Part shown: piece by piece, positions 24,902 to 36,056 of the stretch
Layout: each line of letters starts with the position of its first letter
Position numbering within the stretch: position 1 is the first letter of the stretch
NCBI GenBank assembly: GCA_027625915.1
Contig: JANTQA010000008.1
Coordinates: forward strand, 5,573,501 to 5,637,500
Direction of reading: 5' to 3'
DNA length: 64,000 nucleotides
DNA from: Anaeramoeba flamelloides
Lineage: Eukaryota > Metamonada > Anaeramoebidae
Translations under genes and position numbers: made by a program
The notes under the pieces: model-generated
The model's input: only the letters and a program-made list of their open reading frames with translations
The model's database searches: none
Told to the model about the DNA's origin: nothing

Positions 24902-25429
24902 TCATAGTATTCAAAATTGTATATATTTCCTATTCCAATATTTTGATGATTTTAGAAAATTCTTTCGTAATATAAATAACATTCAGTATTGTTTTAAATG
25001 TTTGCAGAATTTTTTGATATTTTTTTATAGTTAGTATTCCATACTTTCTAAAAAGTTGAAACAATTAAAATACAACTACTTGTGAATAAAATATAAACCG
25101 AAAATTTTTTGATATTATATTTCTCATTTTCATTTTTTTTTTTTTTTGGTTATAAATATCAAAATTAATAATTTTATCATTTTAAAGCCTTATTTTTGTT
25201 TTTTTTTTAGAAAAATACCTGATTTATTTTTTCTCAACAATTTTCTAATATTGAGTAATTTTTTTTCAGTTTCTTTGGTAAGTATGTATATTTATTGAAA
25301 ACAATGTTTAGTAAATAATTGTCAAAATTTTTTTTCTTATTAGAAATTATGAAAATTTATTTTTTTATTTTTGGGAATCCAGTTAGAAGGTATAGAGTGA
25401 TTATCTGTGGCGATACTTTTCAATCATTT

Positions 25430-25790
25430 TTTGAATTGTAAACTAGATTTCAAAAATTTGGACACAGTTTAAACAGTTGAAAGAACATCATTACTACACT
25501 TTAAATTCAAATTGGAAAGAATTTTGATTTTACAACAATTTCATTTTTTGTCTATTTTCTATTTTGTTTTCATTTTCTTTTTTACATTTACACAATTTAT
25601 TTGGTTAGATCTCGAAATTTTTTTTCGAATGGTTGATGGAAGATTAGTGTTGAGTTTGTTAAATTGAAAAATAACCTACAATTGGTAGATGGTATCTTTT
25701 CGTTTGATCGATCCACAATGGTTGGTTAAATTTCAACAAATTTACCAATACATTTTTTGTTCTGCTGGTTTCATTATTTTGGAAATACCA
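25430..25790 (-). repeat. Dispersed repeat family R1, inverted copy
   Basis: The reverse complement matches 10040-10420. It shares landmarks corresponding to GCAAATTTGTTGAAATTT, AGATATCATCAACTAATT and AACTGTGTCCA. The copies are diverged and non-coding. Confidence 0.6.
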
Positions 25791-26118
25791 GTTTTTATTT
25801 TTGAGTTTTATATTTTTTTCTTTTATTTGGGTTAAAATGATTACTTATTAAAACATTAATACTTGGGTAACTGAAATGTGGTTTTATATTAGGTTTGGAA
25901 AAATACAATAAATTGGGTTTTTTTTTTCTATTTTTGATTTTGGGTATGACCAAATTTTTTGGAACGGGGTTTATAATAAAACAAAGTTAAATCCCTTTTT
26001 TTTTTTATTTTGAATTTTGTTGTATTTAAAAAAATAACAAATGTATTTGTGAAAAATAAATTTTATCAATCCAAATGAATGCAGATCTTGGATAATAATT
26101 TTAATCTATGCTCGATTA

Positions 26119-26314
26119 CAGTCGGTTCCACTTTTAAGAAATAAACTTTCAAGGAAATTGGAGGTATAGAAAAACCTCAAATTAAAGCACATTTTTTGGA
26201 ATTTTTTTTTTACAAATTATTGGACTAAATTCCGAATTTTGTTTCTTAATTAGTGATTTTTTTTGTGCCTTAAACTTCTTTGAAAGTTTGTGTCTTAAAA
26301 AAAGGAACCAACTG
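26119..26314. mobile_element. Tc1/mariner-type palindromic MITE (copy 2)
   Basis: A 196-bp element with ends CAGTCGGTTCCACTTTTAAG and AAAAGGAACCAACTG, flanked by TA at 26117-26118 and 26315-26316. It is more diverged from the family consensus than copies at 14305 and 54136: several GGCACA motifs are altered. It has no coding capacity. Confidence 0.8.
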
Positions 26315-27411
26315 TATTAAATTCTATCGTTTATTTTATGTCTAGATTTTAAAAAGTCGAAAATTAAAAAATAGTAAAAAATAAAAAAAAAATCAAATAT
26401 TAATCTGACTCGAAAAGAAGGTCAAATCAATTTATTTTTCAAAAAAATTCTTGTTGAAAAAATTTTCAAATTTTACATTGAAAAAAAAATATTATTTTGT
26501 TTTGAATTACAATTTATACTTTTTTTCATTTTTTAATTTTTTAGAATCAAAAATATGTATTGATTTTGAATTTTAACCAATATAGTAAATAAATTTGAAA
26601 TTTGATATCAAAATATCTTTTTTAATGAATAAATTATTAATAAAGTATTTAAGGGACATTGGGCCACAAAGTCTCAAAAAAATTCCAAGTAAAGTATTAT
26701 GTGTTTTAATCATTAAAACAAAGAATTTTTTGATTTTGGAGCAAACATTTTTCAAAAAAAAAAAAAATTTTGATGAAAATATTTTGGAAAGATAAAAAAT
26801 AAAGAAACAAAAAAAGTTTTTCAAATGTTCTAATTTTATTCCAGCTATTTTTTTATTGTAGGTGCCTGAACAATTTTTAATTATGAAATTTTCAAAGATA
26901 ATTGTTTATAAATTCTATATCATATAATCTTTTAAAAACAATTCACAATACAAATTTTATTTCAAAGGTAATCAGTATATTTGGGGTTCTAAGGGATATA
27001 TGAAGAAGTTAAAATGTAACAACCATTTCTGTTTTTCAATACTTTGCTCGCCAAATTAAAATCACGTCTTTATAAATTTTTCTTCTTGTCTACTTTTTTA
27101 TGAAAAAAAAAAAAATCCTTTTTTAAAATAAAAAAAAGGAAACAATTGAAATTACATGTAAAAATATTAAATAAAAATTACCTAAAGAATAAAATTCAAG
27201 AATAAAACAAAAAATTGATCGATAAAATAATGATTTTTTATTGTTTTTTTTTTTCAATCTCAAAATTTTGAAATAAAAAAGCTTTTTGGTATTTACTAAA
27301 ATAAAATTTAAAAATTATAATAATAAAAAAACAAAAAAAAAAAGTTAATAAAAACTATCATGTGATATATTGTAAAATTCTAAAACAATTAAATTGATCT
27401 TTTTATGTATA

Positions 27412-28266
27412 TTAACAGCATTTTTTCTGCTTTTTTTCTTCTTCAAAAGTAATATTTTTTAAAGTTTTTTTTTTTGTTTCTTTCGTTGGTTTTGGTTTTT
27501 TTTTAATCTTTTTAAAAGATCTTTCAGCGAGTATTTGGAATGCATTAGAAATATTCTCTCCTGATTTTGCGCTTCCTTCTAAATATGTAATGTTCATTCT
27601 TTCAGCAAGATTCTTTAAATATAGAAAGGATTAGAGATTTTAAAATAAATAATATTATTAAAAGTATTGTTTGTAATTAATAAAAATATTTTCCAAAAAT
27701 AAAAATTCTATTCTAATATTAAAAAAAAAAAAAAAAAAGAGTTAATATAAAATTAACCTTAATCTTGAAATAATTTTTTAAGAAAATAAAATGACCATTT
27801 TCTCGAGAAGATGCAGATTTTGAATCTGACATATTCTCATGAAAATTGTCATTTAATTCACATTTTAACATCAAATGTTGTATTTAATCTATAAAAAAAT
27901 TTTTTTGGGTATATATAAACAATTAAATTTGAACCAAAACTACAATTTTGTAATTTTCAAGATAGAAATTTCATTTTTTTTATTTGAACAGCTTAAATCA
28001 AATTTCAATTTAATTTCAAAAAAAGAAAAAAAATAAAATTGAGATGTGTAGGACCAAGAAATTTTCACAAAGAGTTGGTTTAAATAGAATAAAAATCATT
28101 TAAAATTGAAACAAAAAATGTATTATTTTGTACATATACATTTCGTGTTTATTTGGTAAATGAAATTTGTTGCAATTTTTTTTTGAATTGAAAAATTCTT
28201 CATGAAGTTGAAGATATATCTCTTTACTTTGGTTTCTTAAATTCTTGAGTTGAAAGTTTCCCATAA

Positions 28267-28356
<90 letters not shown>

Positions 28357-31300
28357 AAACAACAACAACAACAATTTAAATTGAGATTTTTGATTTGTTT
28401 TTTTGAATTCGTCTTATTTAAATTTGAAAAAAAAAATTTACAGTTTTAAAAAAAAATGATTTTAAAAAGAGAATTATTTTTTCATGGTAAGATACAATGC
28501 TATTAGATTATGGTACCTGTTTTTTATGACCATTTTTGAGAAAAAATAATCATTTTACTATTGGTCACCATCTTCTTGTGAAAATAGTGAATTAATAAAT
28601 CAGATTATATAACCAAATACCTAAAAAAAAGGGGGAAAGTATCGATTATAAACTATTTTACAGCCAAAGGAGTCTAGTTATAATCGATGAATTGCATGTG
28701 TTAAAAGGGTTTGATTAGATATTAGAAGAAAAAATTTAATTTTTAAAAATTTCAAAATTGAAATCATTTTATTTTCAGATTTTTTCTTTTTTTTTCAATT
28801 TATTTTTAATTCGTAATTTTTTTTTGATTTTTTTTATTGCAAGATCGATATTCACTCAATAAAAAAGTGTTATTCTAAGGTTATTGAAATAATGTGAAAA
28901 TTATTGTTGAGAAATCTTATTAATTTTCTATTGGAATTTTCAACAAAAAAAAAAATCGAAAAGAAAACTGTTGAAATTTAGTAATTTTTAAGATTCACTA
29001 TTGAATACAAACCAATGTAGAGAATAAGGAAGAATTAATTATAATAACAAGGGTTACTTTACAGAAATCCAACCACAATGTATAAGTAATCTATTTGAAT
29101 CTCTGGAATTAAGATTATATTGAGTTAAAAAGAAAAGATGTTGACAAATGGGTAATTACAATTTTTCATTTTTTTAATTTTTTACTTTCAATTGGGAACT
29201 TTTATTTAATTTCTTTATTTTGTTTTCTTAATCATTTTTTTTTTCATTCCAATAAATTGAAAATGTCTATTAGTTTTTTCAAATGGTAAAAAGCTTGGGG
29301 AAAGCCAAGCTGTAATTTTCTGTATGTTCATCAAATGAAGGAATTTTATTTTCAAAATAAAAAAAAAAAACAGTACAAATTAACAAGAGTTTTAGAATGT
29401 AATATTCTCAAAATTACTGGAAATTATTTAGAAATGTTTCACATGAATCCATAGATTAGAAATATAAGATTTGTATCAAAAATATTTGTTTTGTTTTTTT
29501 GTGAAAATATTGTATTTTAATGAATGATTATTTTCAAAAATAAGTATAAAAATTAATTTAAATAAAAATAAAGAAATAAATAAAAATAACAAACCGTCCC
29601 AGCTTCTTTTGAAACTTCTCGTAAATCAACTAGATCTGTTTTATTACCAAATAATAAGATAACACAATCTTCTGGTGCGTTTTGATAAATTTCTTTTACC
29701 CAATCTTCAACTTGATCAAATGTCTCTTCATCGGTGACATCGTAAACAACAAGAATACCATGTGCATTACGGTAATAACTTCCAGTAATAGTTCTAAACC
29801 TTTCCTGTCCTATTTTTTAAAAAATTATTATTTTAGATTTGTGGTAGTTAAAGAAATAATTTAAATATATTAAATAATGAGAGAAAGGGATGCAATTGTT
29901 GTAAAATGAATTATATATAAGGTATTTCCAAAAAAGTGTGGAATTTTTTTTTTACATTTCATAAAATATTCTCTCTTTTAGTTAGACGTTCTATTCGTAA
30001 ACTGTTACAATATAAAATTAAGAGAAATATTAATAATCATTGAATCAACATCCATATGATATTTATTTCAATATAATTTATTGAAATATTTCCAAAAACT
30101 GAAAAAAAAAAAGTCCCACTTTTTTTGTACAAAATGAGGTAATGTACCAATTTCAAAAAAAATTGGCAATATGGTAAAGACACAAATGATTTTTTAAACA
30201 ATACAATGCAGAGTGATTTCCATTCTATTGAAAATTTCGATCCAGATCAGCACAATTAGGAAAAAAAAATTTTTCATGTCTCAAAAAGAAAATAATAAAT
30301 AGCAATTCTCACTCTATAAAAAATATCCGATAAAATTGAGATCAGAAATTTTAATATTTTTTATTTATGTAATGTCATACTAACAAACAAACTGGATTAT
30401 AGTTAAGATTCGATAAATTGTGAATAAGAATTTAGGTTCGTTTAATAGTTTTATATTAGAATTGAGTTTAAGAAAGTTAATGTATTCAGTCAATTCCATC
30501 TTCCTTAAAAAGATTGTAGTCTGAATTGAGACATTAAATGTTTGATCATTCAAAAGGTAGATCTAAGGATAAAAATGAATTAATTGTGTTAAACATAATT
30601 ATGAGAGATATCAAGTGCATTTGTTTTCACAGTAAAAAAGTTTGACAAAAAAATTTTTTTGGAACCTTGGAAAGAAACAAATTTATATCATTGGGAAATT
30701 TTTCATTATATCAGAAGTAACAGAAATAAAAATATCAATTTTATTTTACATAGCTATTGTTTAAAATGCGATTAGACAAAAAATCTTGGAATTTTGGAAT
30801 TTTTAATAGTAAAATTAAAATTCAAAACAATTAAATAATTCTAATATTTGACAGTAAATAATAATTTTGACTTTTAAAAGTAAAATAAAATCCAATCGCA
30901 AATGGAGTATTCCTGTTATTTATAGTTAGGCAACTCAAGATGATATTTAAAATATATTATTGAAGATAAATTATAGAATAAGTACTAAAAATAGCTTTTT
31001 TAAACGGTGGAAATAATCTTGTTGAGTTTTTAAGTTTTCAAACTCTACTTCTAAAAAAAAAACAATTTGTGAATGATAGTAATTTCTTTTTTTTTACACT
31101 GGCAACAAATAAATTAATAAAGAAAATTTAATTTGAGAAATTAATTGTTTTTGTATTAGTAAAAGCCAGAGCAATATTTTATATTTTTGATCCATCATGA
31201 AATTTGAAAAAAAGTTAAAAACGAATCCCTTTATGATGCTATTCCCGTAAAGCGGAATCCATTGTTCGAGGGAACCATCATTATCAAAATAAATGTAAAA

Positions 31301-34300
31301 AAACTTTGTTGTAAGATTTGTTTCAATTAAATGATCCAATCTAAATAATAATAAAAAAAAAAAAAAAAAGGGCAAGTCAATAAGCTTGATTTAACTGTGT
31401 GTTCCGGCAATTGATCACTTTCTCATGAAATTAATCAATTTTTTTTATTGTAGATGCATTTGATTCTTTCAATTGACAATTTGAAAATGATATATTGATA
31501 ATTTTCAGTATGTTTGGAATTATAAAAAAAACTTTTGTAAGAATTTTATTATTTCTTTTAATTCTGATCTTTTGGTAAGTAATTTTCAAAAAGTGTGACA
31601 AAAAATTTTTCAAATGGACCATTAAAACTAAAATCCAATTCAAAATTTTAAACCCACCAAAATTCAATTTTTTTGAAAAAAAAAAATCTTATTTTATCAA
31701 TTCTCGAAGAAATACCAAATTAGAACTATTCACTATTTGAAATATTAACAATTGTTTATAAATTACAATACTCACAAAATAAATAATTATCAATACTAAT
31801 AAATTATCGGTGTGTTAAAAATTTTGGAGATGAGAATAACAAAAAAGTTCATTGGTAAATTTGTAAAAATTCTATTCGGAAATATTGATTAATCAAAAGG
31901 TTAGATACCATCAACTAATTTTATTTGATTTCTTTTAGAATAGAAGCGCTCGACTTTAACATAATATCAACCGTTCAAAAAAATTTATTGATACGACGAA
32001 ACAAAATACGTAATTCAAAAAATAAAATGAAAACAAAAAACTAAAAGATGAAAAAATGTTTTTTCATATTTTTCAAAAATCAAAATTATTTACAATTTGA
32101 ATTAAATTTGTATTATTGTTATTCTTTTAACTGTTTTAACAATGTGGAAAATTTTGTATTTTAGTTTATTATTAACAAACTTGAATAAACCTATTTTCAG
32201 TTCTTTATTCAAAACTTTTAAGATTACAGTTTTTTTTAAAACGGCTTTAGTATGTAAGGATGTAAGTTGCAAATGAATTCTTCAGATACATTACAAATTC
32301 TATAATTCATTTTGGTTAAGGTTCATACGATCTTTTATCCACTGATTAAAAATTAATTATTTTTGACTAAAAAAGTCATTTTTTTTTTTTTTTTTTTTTT
32401 TATTGTTTAAGGGAGGAGTTTTTAGTTCCTCTTGTTTGTCCGAATTCCTAAATTGTGATTTAGAAATTTTTTTAAAGATTTCCATATACTTTTATTTTCC
32501 ACTAGATTTAATAAAGTTATGGAATCTTTTCTGTTAATAATATTAAAAATATTATTGTTTTTTAATATATAAAATATTATTGTTTTTTAATATATAAAAA
32601 AGTCATTTTTTTTTTTTTTTTTTTTTTTTTTATTTTTTAACGGAGGAGTTGTTAATCCCTCTTGTTGGCCCGAATTCCTAAATTTTTATTTAGAAATTTT
32701 AATAAAGACTCGAAAATTAGTCTATTACCCACAAGTGATAATAAATATATTGAATCTTTTTTAATAATAATATTTTTAATATTATTATTATTTAATATAT
32801 TAGCTATATTAATTTTTTTTAATTCAGATATCCAAATTCTACGATTATTTTCATAGGCTGGGCAGTTCCAGAGAAAAAAGTCATTTTTTATGGTTTTTTA
32901 TTTTTTATTCTATTGTGAACGTAACTTACCACAACATAGAGTAGTATTTATTTATTAATGAAAAGTATTATTAATTTTATGGGGAAATTATTAAACCTTA
33001 CTGGGGTTATTAGTTCTTTTGAACTTATAAACTACCTAAATGAAAAACTAATTGTTTAAATATCTTCTTAGGTATACCTTTAAGGACTTGGTAAGTGGAC
33101 ATTCACAATAGAATAAAAAATAAAAAACCATAAAAAATGACTTTTTTAGTCAAAAATAATTAATTTTTAATCTGTGGATAAAAGATCGTATGAACCTTAA
33201 CCAAAATTAAAGGATAGAATTTGTAATGTATCTGAAGAATTCATTTGGAAAACCTCCGCTTAAGGGGTTAGCATCACCCTATATTTGTCTATAATAAAAG
33301 TATGTTGTAATTGGGGTTGTTATTGATATTAGTGCCAATGGTTCAAATAACTCTAAAATATTCTAATATAAATATTATTAAACAATAAATTATTAGATTT
33401 TTTACAAAGTACCACAATTAAAAATTATCATATTTTGAAATTTTTTTTTTAATTCCTTTTCCGAAATCTAAAAATTGAAAACCAACATAATAGTATTCCA
33501 GTATTTAATAATCCATATTTAGAAATTCCAAAAGTAACTATTTTTTTCAATTTTTTTAATTTCAAAGATTAACTCAATAATTATCAACCTAAAAAACCTA
33601 AAGACTGATTAGTTTTGTTTCCTTTTTAAGAAAACTAGTTGTTTTTCAATATCTTTCCAATATTTGTGAAAATAATTTGTCAAAATATTTATTAGTTAAT
33701 TATTTAATTTTTTTAAAAAATTGATTTTTTAGTAACTAATCTCCAATTTACTACAAATTTTTGAAAGATATTTTCAAACTTTAGATTGATGATTCAACCT
33801 TTAAATTTGTAAAGAAATGTAGATTTTTTTCAAAAATTCTTGGGATTTTTTACTAATACAATAATCGTTTTTAATTGGCGGGGATCATCAAATGGTACTA
33901 TTTTACTAATCGAATTTTTTTGAGAAATTTGAAACACGGATCACAATTACTGATAAATTCAAAAAAAGTTTGAAAATTTTTACTATCGTTTTCCACATTG
34001 GAAATTTATTTACCCTAGTTTTGGAATACAGTATTTTATTGGTTTAAATTTTAGAAACTTTGTAAAATTAGTTGACCTTCGAAAATATTTCTTTACCAAC
34101 ACACTGTTTTAAAAGTAGAAGTTATCAAATTTGATACAATGGTAATTGAAACAAAAATTTTTTGAAAGTTTTTTGAATTTGTTCGATTTACATTCAATAA
34201 TCACGAACTTTAATTTTAGACTTCTTGGTGGTAGACGCCAGTGCCTTAACAAATTAAATCTTGCATTATAAATGTTTAAAATTCTGTAAAAAAGAAATCA

Positions 34301-35196
34301 AATCAAATAAACTATTTCTATTAATTGAGGTGCTGTTTATCATTCTTTTTTAAAACATCGAACAAGAAGTTTGTGAGAAAGATAAATTTCGAAAATAGAG
34401 CAAAAATTTTTTTCTTATTTAAAAAGAATCTTTTTGTTGATCTATCATTTAAAAATGAAAAAAAAGAATTATAACAAAAAACTAAAGAAGAAGAAATTTT
34501 TAAAAGTTGGATAAGGACAAATTGGTAAAAAAGAAAAAAGATAAATATTAAAAAAAAAAGAAAAAAAAAAATACAAACCAGCTGTGTCCCACTATAAATT
34601 TGAAAACAACAACCCACAAGTTTATTTTAAAAAAATACAGAAGAAAAGAGATTGAAATTTCAGAACGTAATTTTGATTGAAGTGTCATTTTTACAACCAT
34701 TTCAAAACTCTTTTAAAGATAAACGCTTTTCGAATTTTCCAATCTTTAAGTTCGAGGTTAAAGATCAAATGGAATGTGTTCGAAACCTAACAACTTGTTC
34801 GTTATTAAATTGGCGATCAAAAATCCATTTTTATCATTAAACAAGAAATGGTTTTGAGTCTTTGGATTACTGATACCATTGGTATGGAATGACGAACAGA
34901 AAAATGATTTAAAAAAAAAAAGTTTGGATTCATACAATCTGAAGCTTGACGTTTTCGTTGTTGACCTTTATATTTGAAAAACGAAAGTCTACTCCAACAG
35001 TTGCGCCAATTGTTTCAAAAAATTTTCCTTTGCAATACCTATTCATTATGAACGAAAGGTGTTTGAATAAATTTATTTAATATTCTTAGTTTCTTTAAAA
35101 CTTGAAAATAAATTTAAGGTACCTTAGCAAGATGGTTGATTTTCCTACTTTTCCAGATCCGATCAAGAGAAGTTTGAGTGTATTTTCTTTTGACAT
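27412..35196 (-). CDS. Rab1-like small GTPase
   Basis: A Rab-family GTPase, probably acting at ER-Golgi transport if truly Rab1-like. Five exons join in perfect phase on the minus strand: 35123-35196, 34936-35038, 34579-34591, 29595-29809 and 27412-27612, giving 201 residues. It starts MSKENTLKLLLIGSGKVGKS. This has the P-loop GxxxxGKS. Next come FFETIGATVGVDF (switch I region with the conserved Thr), WDTAGQERFRTITGSYY (switch II), NKTD (G4) and GSAK (G5). The C terminus KKQKKCC is a double-cysteine geranylgeranylation signal. The WDTAG motif is encoded by a 13-nt microexon between introns of 344 and 4,769 bases. Closest resemblance by eye is Rab1 (RTITGSYYRNAHGILVVYDVTD). The P-loop GSGKVGKS carries Lys where GDSGVGKS is usual. 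The gene is head to head with the Rab5/21-like gene. Confidence 0.93.
28267..28373. repeat. (AAC)n microsatellite
   Basis: About 35 tandem AAC units with a single imperfection near the right end, inside the last intron of the Rab1-like gene. It is non-coding. It is the longest trinucleotide repeat in the window and likely length-variable. Confidence 0.95.
28661..29000 (-). mobile_element. CAGTCAAAGG-ended element, inverted partial copy
   Basis: The reverse complement of 38600-38958 is recognisable here. CAGCCAAAGGAGTC at 28661 corresponds to the right terminus. GAATTGCATGTG, GCAAGATCGATATTCA and GTTATTCTAAGGTTATTG are mirrored landmarks. The other terminus is not clear, so this may be truncated. 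It sits within the last intron of the Rab1-like gene. Confidence 0.55.
30135..30260 (+). other. Coding-like relic in the Rab1-like intron
   Basis: A plus-strand open tract of about 41 codons reads KDTNDFLNNTMQSDFHSIEN and FDPDQHN before TAG. It lies opposite to the host gene and has no start of its own. The composition is protein-like, but no family is recognised. It may be remnant transposon coding DNA. Confidence 0.2.
31223..31340 (-). other. Orphan exon-like segment in the Rab1-like intron
   Basis: On the minus strand a strong acceptor (TTATTATTTAG) opens 39 codons reading LDHLIETNLTTKFFYIY and DNDGSLEQWIPLYGNSIIKG, closed by a possible donor GTTTTTA. It is less AT-rich than its surroundings. 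Its phase does not fit insertion between the Rab exons, which use phase 1, so it would not make an alternative Rab exon. It may belong to a nested gene or a transposon relic. Confidence 0.3.
31820..32180 (+). repeat. Dispersed repeat family R1, copy 3
   Basis: Shares with 10040-10420 the landmarks GGTAAATTTGTAAAAATT, GATACCATCAACTAATTTTAT, ATATCAACCGTTC and TTTTAACTGTTTTAAC. Diverged and non-coding. It abuts the foldback element beginning at 32271. Confidence 0.55.
32379..32594 (-). mobile_element. 5'-truncated LINE 3' end (fragment 1)
   Basis: Read on the minus strand this is the last part of a LINE reverse-transcriptase ORF (KDSITLLNLVENK, then NHNLGIRTNKRN and TAA). A very short 3' UTR containing CTCCTCCC and a poly-A tail of about 20 A follow. 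The A tail appears as the T run ending at 32401 on the plus strand. The flanking AAAAAGTCATT is a target-site duplication. Most of the element, including the catalytic domain, is missing, as usual for 5' truncation during target-primed reverse transcription. Confidence 0.75.
32611..32872 (-). mobile_element. 5'-truncated LINE 3' end (fragment 2)
   Basis: Same orientation and family as the neighbouring fragment but slightly longer. On the minus strand it reads NCPAYENNRRIWISELKK, which resembles the C-terminal Cys-containing region of LINE ORF2 proteins. It continues with DSIYLLSLVGNRLIFESLL and ends GIRANKRD with TAA, the CTCC 3' UTR and an A tail of more than 20. It is bounded by AAAAAGTCATT repeats. 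The open frame at 32662-32856 on the plus strand is the shadow of this. Confidence 0.75.
33280..33960. repeat. Dispersed repeat family R2, copy 3
   Basis: Shares with 13490-14170 and 19960-20660 the landmarks ATATTATTAAACAATAAATT, TTAGATTTTTTAC, CTGATTAGTTTTGTTTCC, TTTTTACTAATACAATAAT and TTTTTAATTGGCGGGGATC. Non-coding. It sits directly downstream of the foldback/LINE composite. Confidence 0.6.
33985..34200. repeat. Dispersed repeat family R4, copy 1
   Basis: Matches 38235-38440 in order: TTTTGGAATACAGTATTTTA, TTAGAAACTTTGTAAAATTAG, CTTCGAAAATATT, GTTATCA and AAAAATTTTTTGAA. The two copies lie in the long introns of the two adjacent Rab genes. A weaker inverted copy appears near 58560-58660. 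Confidence 0.55.
34579..34591 (-). other. 13-nt microexon of the Rab1-like gene
   Basis: On the minus strand, TGGGACACAGCTG is preceded by the acceptor TATAG and followed by the donor GTTTGT. It encodes W-D-T-A and the first base of the Gly codon of the switch II motif. The upstream exon ends in phase 0 after LQI and the downstream exon starts GACAGGAA, completing GQE. Without these 13 bases the Rab loses its G3 motif and frame, so the assignment is strongly constrained. Confidence 0.9.
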
Positions 35197-36056
35197 TTTA
35201 GAGGGAAAAATTAATCCAACAAAAAATAAAAAAAATGAAATAATTTGTTTCCAGTCTTTGCGGAGATCATATAATTTTCTCTAAAAGTGTTTGAAAAGGT
35301 GATGTGGTTTTTTATAGCGGTGTTCAGGGCAAATTTAGCACAAAAATTATTGTCTCTTTTTCTAAAAATCAAACCCTTTTCTTATTTTAAAATTGTTCTA
35401 AATTTCAAAAGAGTTATAGGATCAAAATTTCATAGAATCAATTTAAAACTTTTTACAATTCAAATTTTTAAAAGTTGATACTTTTTAACAGCGTAAGGCT
35501 TTTGTATTTTCAGAAAAACACTTTGAGGTTTTTGAAAGAAAACAAATAATTTTATATCAGAAAATTTTCTTTATATTTAATAAATTCCTCAAGTGTGTCT
35601 TTTTTTAATCAATTATTTTGCCCATTTTGAGCTTGAAAAAAACTTTCCATAGATATAGTATTGAAAAATATTGAAAAAAGAATCTGAATCTGGAATCTTG
35701 ATACTGTCAGACGAAAGTGTAAAAAAGTCTTGAAATTATTTATCAGGGTTTTCCTATTCTTTTTGTGCTTGAAAGGTATTTTTTGGTGATTTAATGTTAG
35801 AAAACCCTCAGTCGTAATAGTGTTGATTATTTTATCTTTTCTTTTTATGAAAATAATTCTACCACTAAAAGATTAATGTGAAAAAGTATTGTAATCATTT
35901 GAAATTCCAAAATTCCATACCACACAAGAAACAAAATTGGAATTCCAGTTTTTGTCTTATCAAAGCATACAATCTTTTCTCGGGATAATTTCATTTTTTG
36001 ATCATTTCACAAATTGTTTAAAGTTATTTTGAACAAATATTTTTTTCTTTTCATTA
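35197..36056. promoter_or_regulatory. Shared intergenic region of two divergent Rab genes
   Basis: The 860 bases separate the start codons of the Rab1-like gene (minus) and the Rab5/21-like gene (plus). Any core promoters for both must lie here or in unseen upstream exons. I see no clear TATA-type element distinguishable from background A/T. The plus-strand frame at 35287-35478 is open but not gene-like. No dispersed repeat is obvious here, unlike the introns on both sides. Confidence 0.5.

Larger units (their letters stand above)
24902..27411. other. Convergent intergenic interval with repeats
   Basis: This interval lies between the 3' ends of the plus-strand Ser/Lys-rich gene and the minus-strand Rab1-like gene. 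It holds an inverted R1 repeat (25430-25790) and a TA-flanked MITE (26119-26314). A 56-codon frame starts at ATG 26625 (MNKLLIKYLRDIGPQSLKKI, stop near 26795). It is the most gene-like tract here, but no family is recognised and the opposite strand is equally open. Confidence 0.45.
32271..33246. mobile_element. Foldback element carrying a nested tandem LINE insertion
   Basis: The outer arm AAATGAATTCTTCAGATAC at 32271 is mirrored at 33246. The right arm (about 33103-33246) pairs first with 32271-32380 and then, after a gap, with about 32880-32925 (TATGGTTTTTTATTTTTTATTC). The gap of about 500 bases is filled by two LINE 3' ends, listed separately. Each is bounded by the same AAAAAGTCATT sequence. 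The order of events is therefore clear: the foldback element came first and LINE insertions split its left arm later. It lies in the 4.8-kb intron of the Rab1-like gene. Confidence 0.75.

Noticed and set aside
28267-28373. Possible Gln/Asn/Thr-repeat coding region from the AAC tract
   Set aside because: It is a pure microsatellite in an intron, without flanking coding sequence in any frame.
31223-31340. Alternative exon of the Rab1-like gene
   Set aside because: The surrounding Rab junctions are phase 1, while this segment would need phase 2 in and phase 0 out, so it would destroy the Rab frame.
31431-31667. Minus-strand 78-codon frame
   Set aside because: It is A/T-driven Ile/Phe/Lys sequence in the long Rab1-like intron, with no splice-site support and no motif.
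34321-34617. 98-codon minus-strand frame overlapping the Rab microexon
   Set aside because: Its frame differs from the Rab frame at WDTAG and the product is Phe/Leu-rich without a recognisable domain.
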